Below are positions 57,401 to 64,000 of a stretch of DNA of 64,000 nt, one piece after another (positions within the stretch are counted from its first letter, which is position 1; each line of letters begins with the position of its first letter). A program made the translations under genes and the position numbers. This DNA is from Closterium sp. NIES-65 (Eukaryota; Streptophyta; Zygnematophyceae; Desmidiales; Closteriaceae): the NCBI GenBank assembly GCA_948144175.1, contig CANXME010001452.1, positions 248,001-312,000 on the forward strand, written 5' to 3'. A model generated the notes under the pieces. It did no database searches, was not told the DNA's origin, and worked only from the letters and a program-made list of their open reading frames with translations.

Positions 57401-58300
57401 TTCCTTGTGCCAGGTCCCCCCCGGGTAGACCCCCTCCCCCCTCAGGGTCCTGCCCCTTCAGGTGTGTCCCAACTAGACGCTGTTGAGCCTGTCGAGGTCG
57501 TTGGTGACTCTGGTGCAGCTGAGGGTGCTGATCCTGGGGGTGCTGACTCTGGGGGTGCTGAGCGTGTGGGTGCTACGCCTAGGGGTGCTGAGCCTGGGGG
57601 TGCTGAGTCTAGGGGTGCTGAGCCTGGGGGTGCTACGCCTGGGAGTTCTGAGCCTGGGGGTGCTGAGCCTGGGGGTGCTACGCCTCGAGGTGCTGAGCCT
57701 GGGGGTGCGGAGCCTGAGAGAGCTGGGCCTGCTCATGTGGCGTCTGACGGTGCTGTTCCTGGCGGGTCTCCGAGTGCTTCGTCTCGGCGGGAGCCACTCT
57801 CTCCACAGGAGCTGCGTGAGTGGTTTGCCCGGCGCTGGAGGCGAGCTGCTGGAGCTGGAGGTGCTGCAGGTACTGGAGGTTTTGCTGCTGCTGAGGGTGC
57901 TGGTGCCGCGGGTCCCGGAGGTGCTCGTACTGGGAGTACTGGAGCTGCTAGGCCTGCGGGTACTTCTGGAGCTGGAGCTGCTGCGAGGAGGCTACTGCTG
58001 TCGATCCTGGAGGCGGTCCTGCTGGGGGTGCTACTGGTGCTGCTGCAGGTACTGGAGCTGGAGGTGCTGCTGGTGCTGGTGCTGCCGCTGGGGGTACTGG
58101 TGCTGTCCCTCATGTGTAAGGAGTCGCCGCGCGGCCTCGGTTATACTTCGTTCCACTCCTTTAGCAGGTTCTTGGTCTCCCGCCTTCTACTGGTCCTCCT
58201 CCTCCCTTAGAGTGTCCACAGCCTATCCCGTCACAGTTACAGTTACAGCCGGCCTCCCCATTGTCTGCTCCTTCTCCTTACACTGGTCCTACTGGAGGTC
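57401..58300 (+). pseudogene. Copia VI variable linker with GGAEP repeats
   Basis: Frame 57407-58210 includes about 16 pentapeptide units of the type GGAEP, GGAES or RGAEP (57520-57720), one SPQELREWFARRWRR motif, and Ala/Gly repeats before a frameshift into a Leu-rich artefact. The connector then continues in another frame with SQLQLQPASPLSAPSPYTGP. Confidence 0.82.
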
Positions 58301-60380
58301 TTGCTAAGCGTTAAGAGCCTTCGTATCGCCCTACGTCGTTTGTCCGTGCTGTTCGCACTAGTGGTCGCGGTTCGCGTCAGCGTCCTCCTCCTGTCCCTGG
58401 CACACACCAGATGTCTCTGCGTCCATCCACTGCTCCTCTGCGTGCCCCTTTACCTTCTCCTCCTGATTCTTCTCTTCCTGCTCTTGCCGACCCGCAGTCG
58501 GACTCTCTTCGTGCTGCCAGCCCTACTGTCACGCGTCTCCTTGCTAGTGTTGTCACTGACCCTTCCTTTGAGTCCACTTCTGCGTCTGCCCTAGTTGCTG
58601 AGCTCGTCGACTTTGCTGCTCGCTGTCGTCTAGACTATGCTGCTAGTCTTGTTGCTGAGTCTGAGTCTGTCTGTCCTCCGTCTGTCGGGGGTGAGTGTGC
58701 TCTTAGCACGGACGTCCTAGAAGACAGGTAAGAGGAGTTCCAGTGTTTAGCAGCTGCTTCACCTCATCTTGTTTCCGTACTGCTTACTCCTGAGGGAGAC
58801 CCGGATGCACTTGACATCCCGACTCCGCGCTCTTACGCGGAGGCGATAGAGGGTCTCTACTCCTCTCAGTGGCAGGCAGCTATGGACGAAGAGATGGCTT
58901 CCTGGAAGTCCACAGGCACCTACATTGACGGCGTTCCCCCTCCTGGGGCGAACATCGTCATTGGCATGTGGATTTTCAGGGTGAAGCAGCCGCCGGGTTC
59001 TCCGCCTGTCTTCAAGGCGCGTTACGTGGCTCGTGGCTTCAGTCAGCGGCAGGGAGTTGACTACTTTCATACCTTCTCTCCCACCCCAAAGATGACCACT
59101 CTTCGGGTACTGCTGCACATAGCTGCTCACCGTCACTACGAGCTACACTCTCTTGACTTTTGCACTGCTTTCTTACAGGGCAGCCTGCACGAGGAGATCT
59201 GGCTGCGCCGCCCACCTGGCTTCACTGGGACTTTTCCTCCTGGCACCCAGTGGAGCCTCCGGCGGCCAGTCTACGGTCTCCGCCAGGCACCGCGTGAGTG
59301 GCACGACACACTGAGGACTACACTTGCGGCTCTTGGGTTTGCTCCCTCTACTGCCGACCCGAAGCTGTTTCTGCGCACCGACACTTCTCTGCCGCCGTTC
59401 TACATCCTCGTGTACGTCGACGACTTGGTCTTTGCCACTGCTGACACTGCTGGACTCGCCCATGTGAAGTCCGAGCTGCAGAAGGGACACACGTGCACTG
59501 ACCTGGGTGAACTGCGCATCTATCTTGGCTTGCAGATCACCCGGGACAGAGCACGCCGCACCATTACCCCGACTCAATCACACATGGTGCAGTAGGTCCT
59601 TCAGCGCTTCGGCTTCACGTACTCCTCGCCTCAGGCCACTCCTCTGCCTACTCGCCACTCGCTCTCAGCTCTGCCTTCAGATGAGTCCGTAGAGTCGAGT
59701 GGCCCGTACCCAGAGCTTGTTGGCTGCCTCATGTACCTGATGACCTGCACACGACCTGACCTTGCATACCCTCTTAGCATTCTCGCACGCTATGTTGCTC
59801 CTGGGAGACACAGACCAGAGCACATGGCTGCAGCTACTTGTGTAGTACGTCGGGCATGGGGCTTGTGCTTGGAGGGCAGAGTCCAGTGGTCCTCACTGGT
59901 CACGCAGACGCTTCTTGGGCTGACGACCAGGCTACGCAGCAGTTGTCACAGGGTTACACCTTCAGCCTTGGTTCCGGCTTTGTTTCGTGGCGGGCTACTC
60001 GCTCGTCTTCTGTTCTCGGCTCCAGTTGTGAGGCTGAGATCTACGAAGGAGCCATGGCTGCTCAGGAGCTTCGCTGGCTCACCTACCTGCTGACTAACCT
60101 CAGAGAGCCGCCTCGTTCTCCTCAAGTGCTGTACGTAGACAACAAGGCCATGCTGGCCTTGTGTCTGGAGCTGCGACTGGAGCACAGAACGAAGCACATT
60201 GCTCTTCGCTACTTCCTTGCTCGTGAGCTACAGCAGCGTGGTCAGGTGCGTCTTGCGTACGTGGCCTCTGAGGCCAACACTGCGGATGTCTCCACCAAGG
60301 CGCTTGCGCCTTGTGATCATCAGCGCTTCTGTACTCAGCTGGGTCTTGTGCGTGCCTTTCCTCACATGCTCACCTCTTGA
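58301..60380 (+). pseudogene. Copia VI reverse transcriptase and RNase H
   Basis: After the linker end (STSASALVAELVDFAARCRL) and a taa at about 58729 come RT blocks GMWIFRVKQPPGSPP, LDFCTAFLQG, VYGLRQAPREWHD and the intact catalytic LVYVDDLVFATA (about 59408-59445). A tag at 59595-59597 replaces a consensus Gln (SHMVQQ). After a small deletion and frameshift near 59840, RNase H reads MGLVLGGQSPVVLTGHADAS, CEAEIYEGAMAAQE, YVDNKAMLALC, ANTADVSTKAL, ending with tga at 60378-60380. Confidence 0.9.
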
Positions 60381-60579
60381 CCTTGCTTGTACTGTTACAT
60401 ATATATGTACACCTGCTCTTGCTTGTCTAGCCTTTTATATATGTATGTACTCCTGCATGTGAACTGGCCTTGTGGCCTTGAACTTGTGCTCGAAATGTGT
60501 GGTGACTTTGTGATCCACCCTGAGCTTGCTTTGCTTTGCTTGTGACCCCTTGTTCTCCCCCACTTTGCCTATGGGGGTG
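60381..60579 (+). other. Copia VI 3' tail and polypurine tract
   Basis: Contains gtgatccaccctgagcttg (about 60507-60525), shared with copia I, II, III, V and element D, and ends cctatgggggtg next to the 3' LTR. Confidence 0.8.
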
Positions 60580-60669
60580 TGTCAGAACATCATAGCTTAT
60601 GCATTTTGTGTAGGCTATAGTGGGGTAGCCCACAAGGGGTAAAACCCAATTAGGGTTAGTACTTGTACC
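60580..60669 (+). repeat. Copia VI 3' LTR, truncated
   Basis: The first about 90 bp match 53416-53505 with about four differences; the last about 39 bp are missing and the sequence changes to copia V linker at ctaattagggtgctgag. Confidence 0.85.
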
Positions 60670-62161
60670 TAATTAGGGTGCTGAGACTGAGCATGCTACA
60701 TCTGGAGGAGCCCTCTCCTCGCAGCAGCTACGTGAGAGGTACTTAGAGCCCTCTCCTCGCAGCAGCCTTAGGAGGGGTGCTTCTGGAGCTCGGAGTGCTG
60801 CTGGAGCTGGTGCTCGTGCTTCCCCTCCTAGGCGGGAGCTGCCCTCTTCCCAGCGGCGCCGAGAGTGGTACGCTCGGCGCAACAGTCTCCGGAGTGGCGC
60901 TCCCGGTGTCGCGGACCCTGGTGCTGCTGCACCTAGCGGTGTTGCTGGCGTTGCTGGAGGTGCTGTTGGTGCTGGTGCTGCTGGAGCTAGTGGAGGTGCT
61001 GCTGCTGCTGGCGGTGCTGCTGGCGCTGCTAGAGGTGCTGCTGGTGCTTGTGCTGCTGGAGCTGCTGAAGGTGCTGCTACTGCTGGTGGTGCTGCTGGCG
61101 CTGCTGGAGGTGCTGCTGGTGCTGGAGCTGCTGAAGGCACTACTGCTGCTCGCGGTGCTGCTAGAGCTGCTGGAGGTGCTGAGCGGCCGCGGCCGTACTA
61201 CGTTCCGCTCCTTCAGCAGGTTCTTGGCCTCCTGCCCTCTCTTGGTCCTACTCCTCCCCTACTGATTCCACCCCCTGTCCACTCACAGTCACAGTTACAG
61301 CCAGCATCTCCACTGCCTGGTCCTTCTCCCTACGCTGAGCCGACGGGAGGTCTTACGGAGCGTCGTGAGCCTGAGTCTCATCCTATGTCTCCTGAGACGC
61401 GTCCAGAGTCGCCTGTCCGTGCTGTCCGCGCTGGTCGTCGTGCTCCACGTCAGCGTCCTCCTCCTATCCTTGGCACTCACTATATGACCATGCGTCCTTC
61501 CACTGCTCCACAGCGTGTCCCACTGCCGTCTCCACCAGCGTCCTCTCTTCTTGCTCTCGCTGACCAGGAGACTGACTCTCTTCGTGCTGCCAGTCCTATT
61601 GTCACGTGTCTCCTTGCCACTGTTGTCACTAACCCTTCCTTTGAGTCCTCTGTTGCGTCTGCTCTAGTCGCTGAGCTTGTTGACTTTGCTGCTGCTTGTC
61701 GTCTAGACTACGCCGCTAGCCTTGTTGCTGAGTCTGAGCCTGTCTGTCCTCCGTCTGTCGGGGTTGAGTGTGCTCTTGGCACAGACGTCCTTGAGGACAG
61801 ACAGGAGAAGTTTGAGTGCTTTTTCGCTGCTTTACCTCATCTCGTGTCCATGCTGATTGCCCCTGAGGGAGACCCGGATGCACCAGACATCCCGACCCCA
61901 CGCTCCTACGCACAGGCGATGGAGGGTCCCTACTCCTCTCGGTGGCAGACAGCCACGGACGCAGAGATGGCTTCCTGGAAGTCCACAGGCACCTACGTTG
62001 ACGAGGTTCCCCCACCTGGGGCAAACATCGTCAGTGGCATGTGGATTTTCAGGGTGAAGCGGCCGCCGGGTTCTCCGCCTGTCTTCAAGGCTTGTTATGT
62101 TGCAGGAGGCTTCAGTCAGCGAGAGGGAGTTGAGACTACGAGCTCCACTCTCTTGACTTAA
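60670..62161 (+). pseudogene. Copia V linker and RT N-terminus
   Basis: Resumes copia V: SSQQLRERYLEPSPRSSLRR, SSQRRREWYARRNSLRSG, Ala/Gly repeats (GAAGGAAGAG), RPYYVPLLQQVLG, then the continuous connector to ELVDFAAACRLDYAASLVAE and RT start GMWIFRVKRPPGSPP. At about 62132 a deletion of roughly 90 bp joins REGVE to the sequence encoding YELHSLD, shifting the frame to a stop at 62159-62161. Confidence 0.87.
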
Positions 62162-62583
62162 GTACTGCTTTCCTATAGGGCAGCCTTCACGAGGAGATCT
62201 GGCTACGCCGCCCACCTGGCTTCACTGGGTCGTTCCCTCCTGGTACCCAGTGGAGCCTCCGGCGGCCAGTCTACGGTCTCCGCCAAAAACCCTGTGAGTG
62301 GCATGACACACTGAGGACTACTCTTGCTGCTCTTGGCTTTGCTCCTTCTACTGCTGACCCGTCGCTGTTTCTACGCACCGACACCACTCTGCCGCCGTTC
62401 TACGTTCTTGTTTACGTAGACGACTTGGTCTTTGCTACTGCTCACACTGAGGCACTCGCCCAAGTGAAGTCGGAATTGCAGAAGAGACACACGTGCACAG
62501 ACCTGGGTGAGCTGACAATCTATCTTGGCTTGCGGATCACCCGGGACAGAGCACAGCGCACCATTACCTTGACTTAGTCACAC
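62162..62583 (+). pseudogene. Copia V reverse transcriptase, palm
   Basis: LHEEIWLRRPPGFTGSFPPG, RPVYGLRQKPCEWHD, catalytic VLVYVDDLVFATA (about 62407-62445) and LGLRITRDRAQRTIT. A tag at 62576-62578 replaces a consensus Gln (TLTQSH). Confidence 0.88.
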
Positions 62584-63396
62584 ATGGTGCAGCAGGTCCT
62601 TCAGCGCTTCTGCTTCACGTACTCCTTGCCTCAGTCCACTCCTCTGCCTACCGGTCACTCGCTCTCAGCTCTGCCTTCGGATGAGTCCGTAGAGCCGAGT
62701 GGCCCATATCCAGAGCTTGTGGGCTGCCTCATGTACCTGATGACCTGCACTCGACCTGACCTGGCATACCCTCTTAGCATCCTAGCACGCTATGTCGCTC
62801 CTGGCCGTCACCGGAAGGAGCACATGGATGCCGCTAAGAGGGTGTTGTGCTACTTGTGCAGTACGTCGGGCATGGGGCTCGTGCTTGGAGGCCGGAGCGA
62901 CGTTGTCCTCACTGGTCACTCAAACGCTTCTTGGGCTGATGACCAGGCTATGCAGCGGTCGTCTTAGGGTTACACCTTCAGACTTGGCTCTGGTTCAGTT
63001 TCTTGGCGTTCTACTCGCTCTTCCTCTGTTCTCAGCTCCAGTTGTGAGGCTGAGATCTACGCCACAGCCATGGCTGCACAGGAGTTACGCTGGCTCACCT
63101 ACCTGCTGACCGGCCTGGGAGAGCGGCCTCGTTCTCCTGCATTGCTGTACGTCGACAGCAAGGCCGCCATTTCCTTGTGTAAGGAGCACAGACTGGAGCA
63201 CAGGACGAAGCACATCGCTCTGCGCTACTTCCTTGCTCGAGAGCTGCAACAGCGTGGTCAGCTTCGTCTTGCGCACGTGGCCACTCGGGCCAACACTGCT
63301 GATGTGTTCACCAAGGTGCTTCAGCCTTGTGATCATCAGCGTTTCTGTGCTGTTCTAGGCCTTGTGCCTACTGTCCCTCACTTGCTCACTTCTTGA
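62584..63396 (+). pseudogene. Copia V RNase H
   Basis: Connection MTCTRPDLAYPLSILARYVA, then VVLTGHSNASWADD, in which the first catalytic Asp (GHSD) is Asn. A tag at 62965-62967 replaces Gln (SSQGYTF). CEAEIYATAMAAQELR, YVDSKAAISLC and ANTADVFTKVL follow to a tga at 63394-63396. Inactive as it stands. Confidence 0.88.
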
Positions 63397-63629
63397 CTCT
63401 GCTTGCACTGTGATCTCTTTATATATACCTGCATGCTTACACTTGCTAGGTTGTGATCACTGTACCTCTTGTTATGTTATCAAACTGCATGTGAACTGGT
63501 CTTGTGACCACTTGCTTGTGCTCGGAATTTGTGTGGTTTCCTTGAGATCCACCCTGAGCTTGATTTGCTTTGCTTTGCTTTGACTGGTCTTGTGACCCCT
63601 TGCTCTCCCCCACTTTGCCTATGGGGGTG
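63397..63629 (+). other. Copia V 3' tail and polypurine tract
   Basis: Contains gagatccaccctgagcttg (about 63543-63561) and ends cctatgggggtg next to the 3' LTR. Confidence 0.8.
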
Positions 63630-63765
63630 TGTCAAACATTATACATGTTACTGTTGTATAGGCTACAGTGGGTTAGCCTTTAGGGGGTACATTACTATAG
63701 GGTTTGCTACTTGTACTCCCAACATTCCTAGTTCAATCATTCTCGTTCACTTCTACATTCTAACA
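63630..63765 (+). repeat. 3' LTR of copia V
   Basis: 136 bp; followed by the cttac duplication and then gypsy II gag. Confidence 0.95.
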
Positions 63766-63770
63766 CTTAC

Positions 63771-64000
63771 CATCATGGCGACCAGGTAGTCTTTGACGTA
63801 GGAGGCCAATTGCCTCACCTCATCCGCCAACTCCGTCACCATTTGCCCCTTTTCTGCTTCAAAGTCGTCAGCTTATGCATCACTGTCGCCGTGGACTCCC
63901 AAAAGAACCAGTCCTGAAACGCTTGCTCGAACCCCGCCACCATCGTGAATTTCTTGCTTTCCGCCCACACATAGGCAAAGTCGGTAAGGTGCATGAGTAG
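63771..64000 (-). pseudogene. Gypsy II gag, upstream part, cut by window edge
   Basis: The minus strand reads DFAYVWAESKKFTMVAGFEQ, AFQDWFFWESTATVMHKLTT, then after a one-base shift MVTELADEVRQLASYVKDYL and VAMM, joining AFIEGLEDPG at 51192 across copia V. This is the retrotransposon gag domain of Ty3/gypsy. The N-terminus and 5' LTR are beyond the window. Confidence 0.8.

Larger units (their letters stand above)
53416..60669 (+). mobile_element. Copia element VI, 3' LTR truncated
   Basis: A plus-strand copia of about 7.25 kb inserted in the protease of copia V. 5' LTR 53416-53544 (129 bp) is followed by PBS tggtatcgagc; the 3' LTR starts at 60580 after atgggggtg but breaks off near 60669, running into the copia V linker. 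A duplication (attgc before the 5' LTR) cannot be confirmed because the right flank is deleted. It has gag with capsid region, zinc motif, protease, integrase, linker, RT and RNase H, with many stops and frameshifts. Confidence 0.9.
51198..63765 (+). mobile_element. Copia element V
   Basis: A 12,568-bp plus-strand copia element including the nested copia VI. 136-bp LTRs (51198-51333, 63630-63765) differ at about 7 positions and are flanked by the perfect duplication cttac (51193-51197, 63766-63770). PBS tggtatccgacg starts at 51334; purine tract atgggggtg precedes the 3' LTR. Its own sequence runs 51334-53415 (leader, zinc motif, protease start) and resumes at about 60670 in the linker. Protease end, the pre-integrase block, integrase and the start of the linker are missing, lost with the end of the copia VI 3' LTR. 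RT has a deletion and several stops. Confidence 0.93.
36659..64000 (-). mobile_element. Gypsy element II (Ty3/gypsy with third ORF), 5' end outside window
   Basis: A minus-strand element whose 3' LTR is 36659-37499 and whose gag runs off the right edge. Without the nested copia IV (41718-48875) and copia V (51198-63765) about 7.6 kb is visible. Order in element orientation: gag, zinc knuckle, protease, RT, RNase H, integrase, a tandem-hairpin spacer, ORF3, 3' LTR. Two long acidic insertions flank the enzymes. Frameshifts near 50935, 50628, 48960 and 41290 and a tag at 41354-41356 show decay. No chromodomain is seen, so it is a different lineage from gypsy I. Confidence 0.88.

Overview
This 64 kb window looks like heterochromatin from a green-lineage (streptophyte or other plant-lineage) nuclear genome. 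It consists almost entirely of nested LTR retrotransposons, with no recognisable intact host gene, no rRNA or tRNA gene and no CRISPR array. The assignment rests on Ty1/copia and chromodomain Ty3/gypsy polyproteins, initiator-Met-tRNA-like primer binding sites (TGGTATC..), two short plant-telomere-like CCCTAAA pairs and plant-style TATA boxes in LTRs. It is an inference; the species cannot be named from the sequence.

Layout. 1-4400: decayed copia element I (+), split by non-autonomous element A (1297-3317). 4400-15060: low-coding DNA carrying three more compact non-autonomous LTR elements, B (5524-6985), C (7993-9627) and D (10703-13670), then an old copia relic E (gag zinc knuckles, protease). 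15064-27630: the presumed LTR of relic E holds a solo LTR (15190-15318), chromodomain gypsy element I (15836-27393, minus) and another solo LTR (27493-27627). Gypsy I itself holds copia II (17194-24072, minus), whose two LTRs read as identical. 27633-29238: unassigned DNA with a very GC-rich minisatellite. 29239-36658: a short acidic reading frame of unknown nature, split by copia III (29363-36458, minus). 36659-64000: gypsy II (minus), whose 5' end lies beyond the window. It is interrupted in its RT by copia IV (41718-48875, plus) and in its gag by copia V (51198-63765, plus), which in turn holds copia VI (53416-about 60669, plus).

Most insertions can be proved from the sequence: paired LTRs of equal or near-equal length, TG..CA ends, adjacent PBS and polypurine tract, and a 5-bp target-site duplication. 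Copia I, II, III, V and VI form one related group (QLREWY motifs, an unusual C/C/H/C zinc motif, HTFTLDSGAS protease). Copia IV is a different lineage, with a normal zinc knuckle and 887-bp LTRs rich in GTCGAC. A-D carry LTRs, PBS and PPT but no gag or pol, so they presumably depend on the autonomous elements.

Most notable: a third ORF between pol and the 3' LTR of gypsy II, with a CT-rich leader and two tandem hairpins showing a compensatory base-pair change; tandem GC-palindrome hairpins just downstream of the PBS in the non-autonomous elements; and copia subfamilies whose capsid region seems replaced by minisatellite. Most ORFs over the GC-rich arrays (Cys-, Ala-, Arg- or Gly-rich) are frame artefacts of tandem repeats and are not annotated as genes.
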